NCBI RefSeq assembly: GCF_002385225.1
Contig: NZ_DGDC01000022.1
Coordinates: 43,896 to 107,895 of the forward strand
DNA length: 64,000 bases
From: Psychrobacter sp. UBA3962
GTDB taxonomy: Bacteria > Pseudomonadota > Gammaproteobacteria > Pseudomonadales > Moraxellaceae
Reading direction: 5' to 3'
Numbering within the stretch: position 1 is the stretch's first letter; every line of letters starts with the position of its first letter. The translations under genes were made by a program, and so were the position numbers. Shown in pieces: positions 1-9,224 of this stretch. The notes beneath the pieces were generated by a model that had not been told where the DNA came from, made no database searches, and was given only the letters and a program-made list of their open reading frames with translations.

Positions 1-163
1 CGACAGTCATAGCATCATAGCCCTTGGTTGCCAGCAAGCTATTAACCGTCTCTATGATTAGCTGTTCTCGCTTAATCATCATTCTTTGCTTGAAAGTAAG
101 TTTTGAGCTTGAGCTTTTTGACACACCTTTACCAGTAGTTTCGGTCTTCTCTTTTATGCTCAT
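1..163 (-). CDS. TetR-family transcriptional regulator, N-terminal part (runs off left edge)
   Basis: The reverse strand encodes about 54 residues from an ATG at 163-161 and continues past the left edge. After a Ser/Lys/Thr-rich lead (about 28 residues) comes the start of a TetR helix-turn-helix: KREQLIIETVNSLLATKGYD then AMTV, matching the family pattern of helix 1 followed by 'G(Y/F)xxxTV'. A GAGGGG ribosome binding site sits just upstream of the start. Being divergent from the FAS1 gene, it could control that gene and itself through the palindromes at 232-251 or 294-309. The ligand domain is outside the window, so nothing can be said about the inducer. Confidence 0.75.
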   Translation of the reverse strand, partial: MSIKEKTETTGKGVSKSSSSKLTFKQRMMIKREQLIIETVNSLLATKGYDAMTV

Positions 164-231
164 TTACCCCTCTCTATTATTTACTCAAATACAGGTTGTA
201 TTTCTGGTCTTAGTATACCTAAATAAGCCTG

Positions 232-251
232 ATAATACTAATTCGTATTAT
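232..251. promoter_or_regulatory. Palindrome, candidate TetR operator
   Basis: A perfect 7-bp inverted repeat ATAATAC/GTATTAT with a 6-nt spacer lies between the divergent TetR gene and the FAS1 lipoprotein gene. TetR regulators commonly bind such palindromes beside their own gene. A second, shorter one (TATACT/AGTATA, 294-309) lies nearer the FAS1 gene. Binding is inferred. Confidence 0.35.
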
Positions 252-455
252 TTTATACTAATTAGTCTAAAAGTTACTTGTTTGTCATTTAATTATACTA
301 TACAGTATAAAAATACACGGACGGGTTAGATGTTAACAGTACTGACAGTACTCTTTTACTATCGACTAACTGATCTAAGTATTGAGCTTTCCATCTACAA
401 ATAACGATTACATTTTGTTCATACCTTTTTTACACAACTAACCCGAGAGATTATT

Positions 456-1010
456 ATGAAAATTACTAAATTAACTACATTAGCAGCGGTTACCGTATCA
501 AGCTTAATGTTATCAGCCTGTATGAGTAGCCCTATGCACATGGACCGCTCACACGATGCAAATACTAATATGGGTCATTCTGGGCAAGCCATGACCATGA
601 AAAACTTGGTTCAAGTGGCTCAAAGCAATCCAGACTTTAGTATTTTAGTAGAAGCCGTGGCTGCAGCAGGTCTGGTAGATACGCTTGCAACTACCCCTAA
701 TTTAACGGTGTTTGCGCCAACCAACCAAGCGTTTTCTAATTTGTTAAACGAGCTTGGCATGACTAAAAGTCAGCTACTAGCCAATCCTGCACTCTTACAG
801 CAAGTGCTTACCTATCACGTGGTGCCAGCCACTGTTTATTCATCACAAGTTAAACCCGGTATGGTAAAAACCGTACAAGGTACCAACTTCTCGATTACCA
901 ATGATGGCAAAATAAGAGATTCAAAAGGTAGAGTTGCAAATCTGGTTAAAACAGATGTAAAAGCCTCTAATGGTGTGATTCATGTGATTGATAAAGTGCT
1001 ATTGCCATAA
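456..1010 (+). CDS. FAS1 (fasciclin) domain lipoprotein
   Basis: A 184-residue exported lipoprotein. Residues 1-22 form a signal peptide with lipobox LSAC (lipidated Cys22), followed by a Met/His-rich stretch to about residue 48 (MHMDRSH, MGHSG, MTM). The rest is one FAS1 domain with the usual landmarks LTVFAPTNQAF, YHVVP and, at the C-terminus, NGVIHVIDKVLLP. FAS1 domains mediate adhesion or protein interaction, and their exact role in bacteria is unclear. The Met/His segment might bind metal (inference). A GAGAG site precedes the ATG. A hairpin terminator follows at 1037, so the gene is probably monocistronic. Similar genes often accompany the SDR/FAD/CFA operon that follows here. Confidence 0.88.
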   Translation: MKITKLTTLAAVTVSSLMLSACMSSPMHMDRSHDANTNMGHSGQAMTMKNLVQVAQSNPDFSILVEAVAAAGLVDTLATTPNLTVFAPTNQAFSNLLNELGMTKSQLLANPALLQQVLTYHVVPATVYSSQVKPGMVKTVQGTNFSITNDGKIRDSKGRVANLVKTDVKASNGVIHVIDKVLLP

Positions 1011-1036
1011 GATTATCGATAAAAGTTTTAGGCAAT

Positions 1037-1088
1037 TGCTTTGGGTGCGGTATCGCTTGATACCCACTCTAAGCAGTTAGTTTTTTTA
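1037..1088 (+). terminator. Rho-independent terminator after the FAS1 gene
   Basis: An interrupted hairpin with inner stem GGTATC/GATACC (loop GCTT) and outer pairing GCTT/AAGC is followed by a run of seven T at 1081-1087. Confidence 0.6.
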
Positions 1089-1228
1089 TTAATACTTACC
1101 TTATCAATACTCAATCAATGCTCAGCTTTAATCTACCCCCTTCTTAAATAGATTAGCCTATTTAATACCCGCCTCTATATTCAAAAAGCTCATATTTAAG
1201 CTGCCCCTCACCTATTAAAGAGACAACA

Positions 1229-1990
1229 ATGACAAAACGTATTCTTATTACGGGCGCCACATCAGGCATGGGGTATCAATTGACCGTTGATTATCTACGA
1301 GCAGGTTGTGTGGTGTATGCGGTAGGACGCAACGAAGAGACGCTTAATGAGCTTAGCAGCTTAGGAGCAACCTCTATCTGTGTGGATTTAACCGATTATA
1401 ATCAGGTAATACAGGCTTTAAGTGATATTGCCGAGTTAGATATCGTAATTTGTTGTGCAGGTGTCTGTCATTATATCGATATCACACCTGATAATAGATT
1501 ATCTGAGCATAGCAGCAGCAATTTTGGATTTGATGCCCAAAAAATAATGCAAAACATCAATACCAACTTGGGTACTTTGGTTTATACCCTAGAGGCGGTA
1601 TTGCCTGCGCTTAAAAAGGCGCAAGGCCGAGTGGTTGCGCTTGGTTCTGCTTCCGCTCACGTCCCCTTTGCTCGTGCTGAAGGCTACGGCAGCTCAAAAG
1701 CGGCGATACATTATCTGATGCAGACCCTGCAAATCAGCTTAAAGCCACTGGGTGTTAATGTCAGCCTAGCAATTCCTGGCTTCGTTGAGACTCCAATGAC
1801 AGATCAAAACAACTTTTCTATGCCTTTTTTGCAAACTCCTAAGCAGGCCAGCCTTGCCATACGTAAAGGGATTGCAAATGATCAAGAAATTATTGCTTTC
1901 CCAAAACAGCTAACTGTACCACTAAAAACTTTAGGTGTACTGCCTAATAGTGTTTGGCAATTTGTGTCTAGCAAGCTATATGCCAAGTGA
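1229..1990 (+). CDS. SDR-family short-chain oxidoreductase
   Basis: A 253-residue classical short-chain dehydrogenase. The N-terminal dinucleotide motif TGATSGMG lies at about residues 8-15, and the catalytic YGSSK (Tyr-x-x-x-Lys) at about 150-154, with a Ser-rich strand (GSASA) just before. The substrate is unknown. It is the first gene of a same-strand group with an FAD oxidoreductase, a DUF1365-CFA synthase fusion and a DUF2177 protein, a set known from several Proteobacteria and linked in some to modification of membrane fatty acids under oxidative stress. A role in making or processing a modified fatty acid is therefore inferred from context. The AAAGAG site upstream of ATG 1229 supports the start. 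Confidence 0.87.
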   Translation: MTKRILITGATSGMGYQLTVDYLRAGCVVYAVGRNEETLNELSSLGATSICVDLTDYNQVIQALSDIAELDIVICCAGVCHYIDITPDNRLSEHSSSNFGFDAQKIMQNINTNLGTLVYTLEAVLPALKKAQGRVVALGSASAHVPFARAEGYGSSKAAIHYLMQTLQISLKPLGVNVSLAIPGFVETPMTDQNNFSMPFLQTPKQASLAIRKGIANDQEIIAFPKQLTVPLKTLGVLPNSVWQFVSSKLYAK

Positions 1991-2062
1991 TAAGTGTTAG
2001 AAAAAATATCAAAAATAAATTTAGACAAAGATCTAAAGCTTAAATATAACAAGAGATACTTT

Positions 2063-3763
2063 ATGACCGCTTTAAAAACTGCCAATTCCACTCCTAAAAC
2101 CGTTGCCATTATTGGCTCTGGCGTATCAGGCTTAACCTGTGCTCATTATTTGGTAGCAAGCCATGAGGTAACTATTTTTGAAGCCAATGAGTATCTTGGC
2201 GGGCATGTGAACACTATTGACGTCACTCTAAAAACGCCACGCAAGCTAAAAAAAGATGAGTTTGAAACCGCTGCGATTGATACAGGCTTTATCGTGTTTA
2301 ATGAGCGTACTTATCCTAATTTTTTTAGGCTGTTAGCTGAGTTAGAAGTACCATTTCAAAAGACAGACATGAGCTTTTCGGTGAAAAACCCTGCAATTAA
2401 CTTTGAGTACAATGGCCATACCTTAAATAGTTTGGTATCGCAGCGTAAGAATATAGTTAGCCCGAATTTTTGGCGTTTTGCAAAAGACATTATTACTTTT
2501 AATAAACACATAAAACAGCGACATCAACAGTATAAAGATCTCAATCAAGCTATTAAGACATTGAGCTTGGCTGCTGAGGGGTTTAAGTCACAAAATAAAC
2601 TGACCAAGCGCAAAGCTCAAAAGATTCAATATCAATTGGCCAATAAAATCGAGATGCTTGAAAAGATCAGTCAAGAGACCTTGAGTGATTACTTAGAGGG
2701 ACAAAAATACAGCCAGTTATTTCAAGAGAACTATCTATTGCCTATGGTATCTGCCATTTGGTCCATGCAGATTGAACGTTCTAAATCATTTCCGTTGATA
2801 TTCTTTGCTCAATTTTTTGATAATCATGGTTTGCTCGATATTATCAACCGCCCACAGTGGTTCACTATAAAAGGCGGCTCAAAGCAATATGTGAATAAGT
2901 TGATTGAACGCTATGCCAAAATGGGCGGTAACGCGCTGGTTAATAGCCCTGTGCAGTCCATTACCCGTCAAACGAATGGTAATAAAAAGGATAGCCATAA
3001 AAACAGTGTCACCATCCACTATAAAGATGCTAATGGCTCAAGTAAGTCAGCGAACTTTGATGAGGTGATTCTCGCCTGCCATGCGGATGTGGCAAAGCGT
3101 CAATTGGCCGATATTAATGAGCAAGAATCTCAAATATTGGGGGCATTTGGTTTTACCGATAATGAGGCTGTTTTGCATACGGACACAAGCGTACTGCCCA
3201 AAAAGCCATTGGCGTGGGCAAGCTGGAATTATTTATTACCAAATACGAATCAGCAACTACAGCGCCGCTCTCAACCACAAGCCAATCAATCATTAGGCAA
3301 TGAGCTAAAGCCGGTCCTAACTTACAACATGAATATCCTTCAACGCTTGGTTAAGAATCACAATTATCTTGTGACCCTAAACGAGCAGATAGATAATGCC
3401 CAGGTGATAAAACGTATCAATTACCGTCACCCTGTTTATGATATTAAGATGACCCTTGCGCAAAAGCAGTGGCACAGTCTTGCCAGCCAAGAGAATCACA
3501 CCCACTTTTGCGGCGCTTACTGGTTTAGCGGCTTTCATGAAGACGGCGTGAGAAGTGGCTTAAGGGTATGCCAACATTTAGGAGTTAATATTGAAAGCCT
3601 TGATACAGTCAACCCCGTTCATTTGGATAATGTGATTGAGCCTAATCCCATATTTGATTACAACAAATTGCCGATTAAGGCCGATAAAAACCACGCCAGA
3701 TTAGATCAGCGTCAGCTGGTATCAGCCTCCACCAATACTGTATTAAACAAGGTGTTTAAGTAA
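2063..3763 (+). CDS. FAD-dependent amine oxidase-like oxidoreductase of the CFA operon
   Basis: A 566-residue flavoprotein. The dinucleotide-binding motif GSGVSGL lies near the N-terminus (about residues 18-24), followed by an acidic strand end (FEAN). The C-terminus holds a second flavin-contact region around the FCGAYWFSGFHEDGVRSG sequence. The ATG at 2063 is chosen: a GTG at 1994 in the same frame would add 23 residues unlike the family, while AAGAGA precedes 2063. This family (often annotated as NAD/FAD-binding protein, Pfam amino-oxidase) is almost always next to DUF1365 and cyclopropane-fatty-acid synthase genes, as here. It probably oxidises or desaturates a fatty acyl chain before or after methylation (inference). 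Confidence 0.88.
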   Translation: MTALKTANSTPKTVAIIGSGVSGLTCAHYLVASHEVTIFEANEYLGGHVNTIDVTLKTPRKLKKDEFETAAIDTGFIVFNERTYPNFFRLLAELEVPFQKTDMSFSVKNPAINFEYNGHTLNSLVSQRKNIVSPNFWRFAKDIITFNKHIKQRHQQYKDLNQAIKTLSLAAEGFKSQNKLTKRKAQKIQYQLANKIEMLEKISQETLSDYLEGQKYSQLFQENYLLPMVSAIWSMQIERSKSFPLIFFAQFFDNHGLLDIINRPQWFTIKGGSKQYVNKLIERYAKMGGNALVNSPVQSITRQTNGNKKDSHKNSVTIHYKDANGSSKSANFDEVILACHADVAKRQLADINEQESQILGAFGFTDNEAVLHTDTSVLPKKPLAWASWNYLLPNTNQQLQRRSQPQANQSLGNELKPVLTYNMNILQRLVKNHNYLVTLNEQIDNAQVIKRINYRHPVYDIKMTLAQKQWHSLASQENHTHFCGAYWFSGFHEDGVRSGLRVCQHLGVNIESLDTVNPVHLDNVIEPNPIFDYNKLPIKADKNHARLDQRQLVSASTNTVLNKVFK

Positions 3764-3844
3764 GCAATAAATAATGAACAATAAACAAAATATAGCGGCT
3801 ATAGGTAATAGATATAAAAAATAATACCACGGAGGGTTATAACC

Positions 3845-6256
3845 ATGCCTACCACGATAAGACATGATACTTTAGACACGGCTATAAATAGAGATATAAA
3901 TCTGCAAAAGGTAGGTGATAAAGACAGTTATCAGAACTTACTGTATCAAGCCCTGCCCCATCAGATCTTAACTGGAACAACATGGCATATACGTCACCTG
4001 CCCTCTAAACATAAGTTTAGCTATCCCTACCGATATTGGGGGCTAAGTTTAAACAGATTGGTAGCAGGTGATTTTCCCGATAAGCTTGGTAAAGCTTGGC
4101 ATAATCTACATCGTTTTGATTTTGCTGACTATTTTCAATTGGGAAAGTTAGATGAGACCCATTGTGAGAATGCACAATCCTTAAAAAACGGGATTAAAGC
4201 GCAGTTAAAGTCAGCTTCTAATCAACGCTTATCCCAAAACGTTGCAACTGACAAGCAGCTACAAGCACAGCTATGGCAACATAAAGTTTTACAACAGTTT
4301 AAGCGATTGACCGATAGCGAACCTACTGGAGACGTATTGGCCCTGGTAGTGAGCAAAAACTTAGGGTTTTATTTTAGTCCTGTTAATTTTTATATTGGTT
4401 TTGATGATAAGGGTGATGTTAGTCATTTGTTGGCTGAGATTAGTAATACGCCATGGGACAAACGTCATTTTTATGGATTCAAACTAGGCGGTAATACCAG
4501 CGAATTCAGCCATAATAAAGGCTTTCATGTCTCACCGTTTAATCCACTGGACCAAAAATACACTTGGAAGGTTAAGGTAGTAGATAATCCGAAGGGATTA
4601 AAGCATATAACCTTAAGCATTCAAGTGTCAGACAGCAGAGGCAAAGTGTTTGAGGCCGGCATAAACATGAAGCCCCAAGCCATGACCGCTGCAAATATTA
4701 CCAAAACCCTTACCAACAATCCTGTTATGAATTACAGCTCAATGGGCCGTATTTACTGGCATGCATTTTTAATATACGCCCTAAAAAAAGTACCTTATGT
4801 TGGTTATAACCAGCTATTAAAGGACAGTAAGCAAGGCAACAGTAAACATGGTAGTAGCAGCTTTGCTAGCCTGCAAAACAATGATCAAATTAAAGAGCCT
4901 AAAATGCCAACTCAGTCAAACCACCCTACGGATAGAAAAACTCAATCACTGGTCAATCGCGTAGCAGGCAGCCCTGCTCTGACCCCTGTTAAACTTAGTA
5001 TTGATGTGGTATCTCGCCGTGTCTTATTTAAAGCCTTATCTTACTTACAATTTGGCAGCATTACGGTTATTGAAAACCAAGGCTCTAATAAAACCAGTAA
5101 AAACCAAAAAACTTTTACTTTTGGCAGCAAGCCTCAAAAACTAAATCCTAATTTTAGTGGCGAGTTGGCAGGCAATCATGCGCTTCATGCAACGCTAGAG
5201 GTGCATAACAAAGACTTCTATCGTAAGCTGATTACTGGCGGCGATATAGCCCTTGCAGACAGCTATATTAACGGTGAATGGGAGGTTGATGACCTAACCG
5301 CTTTGATTCGCCTTGGCGCCCGCAATAAAGGGGTAAGTCATAAACTTGACGGTAAGCTTTGTAAGCTCACCAAAACCTTTGAGTTTAAAAAGCATAAATC
5401 TCGATCAAATACAGTTAGCAATTCAAAATCGAATATCCTAGCGCATTATGACCTTGGTAATGACATGTATCAGTCGTTTTTGGACGATACTATGATGTAT
5501 TCCTCTGCTATTTATCCGACACCTGATGCGACGCTTTATGAAGCTCAGCAAAATAAATTAAAAATATTATGCGAATTATTAGAGTTAAAGTCTGATGATC
5601 ATGTGATTGAAATCGGCACAGGCTGGGGTGGATTTGCCATTTATGCAGCTACGCACTATGGCTGCCAGGTCACAACCACGACCATATCTGATGCTCAGTA
5701 TGAAGAGGCAAAACGCCGCGTTGAGCAGGCAGGACTGAGCGGTAAAATTACCCTATTAAAGCAGGATTACCGCAATCTAGAGGGTCAATATGACAAGCTC
5801 ATCAGCATTGAGATGGTAGAGGCTGTGGGTCATGAATACCTACCTACCTTCTTTGCAAAATGTAATTCGCTATTAAAGCCTAATGGCATTATGGCCCTCC
5901 AAGCCATTACTTTTAATGACCAAGGGTATGAGAAGTACCTAAACTCTGCTGATTTTATTCAGTCGCATATCTTCCCTGGCGGCTGTCTACTGTCTAACCA
6001 AGAGATTACTCAGCAATTTACTCAGCAAACCGATATGGTAGTGAAATCACTTATCGATTATGGCTATGATTATGCCCAAACCTTAAGAGATTGGCGTCAT
6101 GCCTTTATGGCTCATTTAGAGGATATCCGAGCTATGGGCTATGATGAGGCGTTTATCAGACTTTGGCAGTTTTATTTTTGCTATTGTGAAGCAGGGTTTT
6201 TAGAGCGCACTATTGGCGTAGTTCAAGTTAAAGCCGTCAAGCCTGATAATCGTTAA
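3845..6256 (+). CDS. DUF1365 - cyclopropane-fatty-acyl-phospholipid synthase fusion
   Basis: An 803-residue two-part protein. Residues about 30-350 are DUF1365 (TGTTWHIRHLPSKHKFSY at the start of the domain, then a conserved 'N(P)FNPL' type region). Residues about 350-400 are a Lys/Ser/Gln-rich linker. Residues about 400-800 are the CFA synthase family: HYDLGNDMY near residue 534, the SAM-binding motif VIEIGTGWGGF near 587, and ISIEMVEAVG. CFA synthases transfer a methylene from SAM to unsaturated acyl chains in membrane phospholipids. DUF1365 is usually a separate gene immediately before the CFA-like gene, so the pair is fused here with no stop or frameshift visible. GGAGGG precedes the ATG. 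Confidence 0.9.
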   Translation: MPTTIRHDTLDTAINRDINLQKVGDKDSYQNLLYQALPHQILTGTTWHIRHLPSKHKFSYPYRYWGLSLNRLVAGDFPDKLGKAWHNLHRFDFADYFQLGKLDETHCENAQSLKNGIKAQLKSASNQRLSQNVATDKQLQAQLWQHKVLQQFKRLTDSEPTGDVLALVVSKNLGFYFSPVNFYIGFDDKGDVSHLLAEISNTPWDKRHFYGFKLGGNTSEFSHNKGFHVSPFNPLDQKYTWKVKVVDNPKGLKHITLSIQVSDSRGKVFEAGINMKPQAMTAANITKTLTNNPVMNYSSMGRIYWHAFLIYALKKVPYVGYNQLLKDSKQGNSKHGSSSFASLQNNDQIKEPKMPTQSNHPTDRKTQSLVNRVAGSPALTPVKLSIDVVSRRVLFKALSYLQFGSITVIENQGSNKTSKNQKTFTFGSKPQKLNPNFSGELAGNHALHATLEVHNKDFYRKLITGGDIALADSYINGEWEVDDLTALIRLGARNKGVSHKLDGKLCKLTKTFEFKKHKSRSNTVSNSKSNILAHYDLGNDMYQSFLDDTMMYSSAIYPTPDATLYEAQQNKLKILCELLELKSDDHVIEIGTGWGGFAIYAATHYGCQVTTTTISDAQYEEAKRRVEQAGLSGKITLLKQDYRNLEGQYDKLISIEMVEAVGHEYLPTFFAKCNSLLKPNGIMALQAITFNDQGYEKYLNSADFIQSHIFPGGCLLSNQEITQQFTQQTDMVVKSLIDYGYDYAQTLRDWRHAFMAHLEDIRAMGYDEAFIRLWQFYFCYCEAGFLERTIGVVQVKAVKPDNR

Positions 6257-6300
6257 AGGCTTTAATAAAGGAAGTTTAATTTTTTAAGGAAAAAAGGATC

Positions 6301-6717
6301 ATGAATTTAGCTTATGTTTGGATCTATCTTAGCTCGGTCATTGTCTTCGTATTGGTCGATAGCGTATGGCTAAAGTCTATGACGCAGGTCTTTTATCAGC
6401 CACGTATTGGTCATTTGCTTTCTGATACGCCTAATATGTTAGCCGCAGCTGTGTTCTATCTATTTTATCTTTTTGCTCTATGCGTATTGGTTATTTATCC
6501 TCAGCTTAAAGCACATGCTCCTCTTTGGCAGTTTTTTGCCATGGGAGCCTTAATTGGTCTTATGGCTTACGGTACCTTTGACTTCACTGCCCTAGCCTTG
6601 TTTAAAAACTATAGCACCTCTGCAGCTTTAGTAGACTTTGCTTGGGGCGGTATCATTACCGGTACGGTGGCAGTATCTGTTGGTGCATTGGGTTATAAAT
6701 TTGGATGGTTAGTGTGA
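6301..6717 (+). CDS. DUF2177 family membrane protein
   Basis: A 138-residue protein with about four hydrophobic segments, starting with 'AYVWIYLSSVIVFVLVDSVW' and including the conserved DUF2177 features: an early D-x-x-W, a 'G.LMAYGTFDFT' segment and a C-terminal 'DFAWGGIITG' segment. It follows the DUF1365-CFA gene by 44 bp behind a strong AAGGAAAAAAGG site and closes the group. The biochemical role is unknown. DUF2177 genes repeatedly occur in SDR/FAD/CFA operons, which suggests a membrane function tied to lipid modification (inference). Confidence 0.85.
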   Translation: MNLAYVWIYLSSVIVFVLVDSVWLKSMTQVFYQPRIGHLLSDTPNMLAAAVFYLFYLFALCVLVIYPQLKAHAPLWQFFAMGALIGLMAYGTFDFTALALFKNYSTSAALVDFAWGGIITGTVAVSVGALGYKFGWLV

Positions 6718-6830
6718 TACTGGGCCGTTGTTCTAACTTTTATCGCTATATTTCTCTTAATACCAACCTTACCTAACTGTTGTAGACCCACCCTGATTTA
6801 CTACCATTATTTACCCAAGCGTTAACTTAT

Positions 6831-7961
6831 CTATTGCAACAAGCCTTGAACTCCAAGACTTGCTGCTTCAACCGCGCCAGCCACATAGCCTGGAAACTGA
6901 CGAGACCATTCACTGCCAATACCTATTAGACTATCTTGCCATACTCCTGTCGTGGCTTTAGATGCTGGTGGATGCGGATGTTGACCGCCACTTTGAACGT
7001 CAACACTTGTCGCCGTGAATTCATCTTGTGACCAATCTTTGAAAAAATCAGTCACAGGCATCTGTGCTTGAGTGCCAAATAATCGAGCCAACTGTGCTCG
7101 GCAATGAAGTTTTAACTCTTCTGCAGAAACACTTTGACGCACTTCAGGAGCAACCCCAAAGAAGCCAAATAATGCAGCATGACCATTAACTGCAGAAGCA
7201 TCATGGATTTCAGTTAAGGGGCCTACAGCACTATTGGCTGATCCAGAAAGACCTTGCTCACGCCAAAATGGTGTATCGTATATAGCAAAGTATTTAGCAT
7301 GAGGCGCCATCCAGGTTGCAGTCGAATGCCATTGTTCTGCCAAATCATCAGGTAGTGCCGGCGTAAACTCTATGTTTTGTTGCACCAAACGTGGTGGTAG
7401 CGCCAATAATACTTGTGATACTTGCCATGTTATTTTTTCATTATGGCTTTGATCATCTGCCGTAGTGTTTAATTCAACCTCCACCTCGATAGACGTCGCT
7501 GTTTTTCGTAATTGGTAAACCTTATGCCCCGTTAAGACTCGATCGCTATCCAAACGTTGATAAAGCGCCTCAGTTAACGCAGCCATACCACCGATTAATC
7601 GCATGGACGTTGGCGAACTTACGTAGCCTTGCATACGTATCGGTGCTGTATTGGGCGATCTTTCTATCACCATGTCACCATCTTCGAATTGAGCAAAGCA
7701 TTCAAGACCCAACTCTTCTACTAATTGCCCTAATTGGGGCTGATAACCAGGCCAAAACCAAGAAGGCCCAAGGTCAAAACGCTCAGAGGTAGCTTTCATA
7801 TCCATTACACTCTGACCATCAGCTGCAACCGAATGAATACGACCGCCAATTCTATCTCGGGCTTCTAAAAGCACATAGTCTATGCCCTGCTTTTCCAGTA
7901 AATAAGCGGCATAAAGGCCACTCAATCCTGCACCTATTATGGCGATACGTGCTTCGTTCAT
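6831..7961 (-). CDS. Flavin monoamine oxidase-family protein
   Basis: A 376-residue flavoenzyme. The N-terminus has the Rossmann motif GAGLSGLYAAYLL and the flavin-family continuation LLEARDRIGGR, diagnostic of the monoamine oxidase group. The C-terminus carries the late FAD-contact region (GIGSEWS...PGYVAGAVEA). It likely oxidises a primary or secondary amine with O2, but the substrate cannot be read from sequence. It is convergent with the DUF2177 gene and divergent from the homocysteine methyltransferase gene, which shares a 326-bp upstream region. It is shorter than animal MAOs because it lacks the membrane tail. Confidence 0.85.
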   Translation of the reverse strand: MNEARIAIIGAGLSGLYAAYLLEKQGIDYVLLEARDRIGGRIHSVAADGQSVMDMKATSERFDLGPSWFWPGYQPQLGQLVEELGLECFAQFEDGDMVIERSPNTAPIRMQGYVSSPTSMRLIGGMAALTEALYQRLDSDRVLTGHKVYQLRKTATSIEVEVELNTTADDQSHNEKITWQVSQVLLALPPRLVQQNIEFTPALPDDLAEQWHSTATWMAPHAKYFAIYDTPFWREQGLSGSANSAVGPLTEIHDASAVNGHAALFGFFGVAPEVRQSVSAEELKLHCRAQLARLFGTQAQMPVTDFFKDWSQDEFTATSVDVQSGGQHPHPPASKATTGVWQDSLIGIGSEWSRQFPGYVAGAVEAASLGVQGLLQ

Positions 7962-8287
7962 AATGTATTTCCCGCTGGGTATTAACCCTATGTAATACCA
8001 AAGTAATTTAATTAAAAACAGCCATTAAAGTGACTTGTCTGGTCTATTTATGCTCTATTAAACGCCAAAACAGCAAATGAAGAAAGTAAATATTCAGTTT
8101 AAGAATTTAGCAAACTTTTGTTTACCTCTGTATGCTATTGCGTTTATTGTTTCCGCCCAACTACTATTTTATTTTTTAAACTTAATCGACTTTATTTAAA
8201 AAGACCCTATTGGGTCTATTTCTTTTCTCTCAAATTAACGGCCGAACCCAATCAGGGGCAGGTATTTATAATAAAAAGGAGCTTATT
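7962..8287. other. 326-bp divergent intergenic region with small hairpin
   Basis: This AT-rich region lies between the amine oxidase gene (minus) and the homocysteine S-methyltransferase gene (plus). It holds the promoters of both, though no clear -35/-10 pair was found. A short perfect hairpin AGACCC/GGGTCT with loop TATT at 8202-8217, followed by a T-rich stretch, could be a weak terminator or attenuator. No riboswitch-like conserved fold was recognised. Confidence 0.4.
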
Positions 8288-9220
8288 ATGTCATATGACG
8301 CAATTACAATTATTGATGGTGGAATGGGGCGAGAACTTGCCAAGCGTGGCGCACCATTTCGTCAGCCTGAATGGTCAGCATTGGCAATGATAGAAGCTCC
8401 AGAAATCGTTCGTGATGTGCATCGTGACTTTATCCGAAGCGGTGCTGCGGTTATTACAACTAACAGCTATGCGCTTGTGCCCTTTCATATTGGTGCAGAA
8501 CGATTTGCTGAACAAGCTCAGGACTTGGCCGCATCAGCTGGAGAAATGGCACGCGATGCAGTCGCATTGGAAGGCACAACCACTAAAGTAGCGGGTTCTA
8601 TTCCACCATTGTTTGGCTCGTACCGTGCAGATTTATTTGAGGCTGAGCATGTAGAGGATATTGCCAGTCCCTTAATCACAGGTCTACGTCCGTATGTGGA
8701 CCATTGGCTAGTAGAAACTCAAAGCCTAATCGCAGAATCGGTGGCTGTTCGTGAGTTACTTACTAAACTAGACACAGACAACAAACCGGTATGGGTATCC
8801 TTTACTTTAGAAGACAGTGAACATCTTGATGTGCCTCGCCTGCGCTCTGGAGAGACGGTAGAAGAAGCGGTAGCCACGCTAGCAGAGCTTAATATCGAGT
8901 CCATATTGTTCAACTGTTGCCAACCTGAAGTCATTGAGCAGGCATTGGAAGTTGCACGAAGTGTCCTAGAACAAAAAGACACCAAACAAATTAAGCTCGG
9001 TGCCTATGCCAATGCTTTTCCGCCTCAACCAAAAGATGCCACAGCCAATGATGGGCTAGATGAAGTACGTGATGACCTCACCCCGCCTGCCTATCTAGTA
9101 TGGGCAAAAAAATGGCAGACACAAGGTGCTTCATTGATTGGCGGCTGCTGTGGTATTGGCCCTGAACATATTAATGAGCTGAGCCAGTACTTCACAGAGG
9201 CAGCAACAACACTGAGATAG
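8288..9220 (+). CDS. Homocysteine S-methyltransferase family protein
   Basis: A 310-residue enzyme. It begins with the barrel strand motif DGGMGRELAKRG and carries the zinc ligands: a Cys in the FNCC segment at about residue 210 and the CC pair in GGCCGIGPEH near residue 286. Family members move a methyl group from S-methylmethionine or a similar sulfonium donor to homocysteine, giving methionine. The ATG at 8288 follows an AAAAAGGAG site; an upstream in-frame start at 8210 lacks one and adds non-conserved residues. The next gene, an amino-acid permease, begins 4 bp after the stop. This recalls the mmuM/mmuP arrangement of E. coli, but the donor used here is unproven. Confidence 0.88.
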   Translation: MSYDAITIIDGGMGRELAKRGAPFRQPEWSALAMIEAPEIVRDVHRDFIRSGAAVITTNSYALVPFHIGAERFAEQAQDLAASAGEMARDAVALEGTTTKVAGSIPPLFGSYRADLFEAEHVEDIASPLITGLRPYVDHWLVETQSLIAESVAVRELLTKLDTDNKPVWVSFTLEDSEHLDVPRLRSGETVEEAVATLAELNIESILFNCCQPEVIEQALEVARSVLEQKDTKQIKLGAYANAFPPQPKDATANDGLDEVRDDLTPPAYLVWAKKWQTQGASLIGGCCGIGPEHINELSQYFTEAATTLR

Positions 9221-9224
9221 CACC

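Noticed and set aside
24..329. 101-codon plus-strand frame at the left edge
   Set aside because: It runs antisense to the TetR gene and then through AT-rich non-coding sequence; composition is not protein-like.
8202..8217. Possible SAM/methionine riboswitch before the homocysteine methyltransferase gene
   Set aside because: Only a 6-bp hairpin is present, with no conserved core or multi-stem fold.
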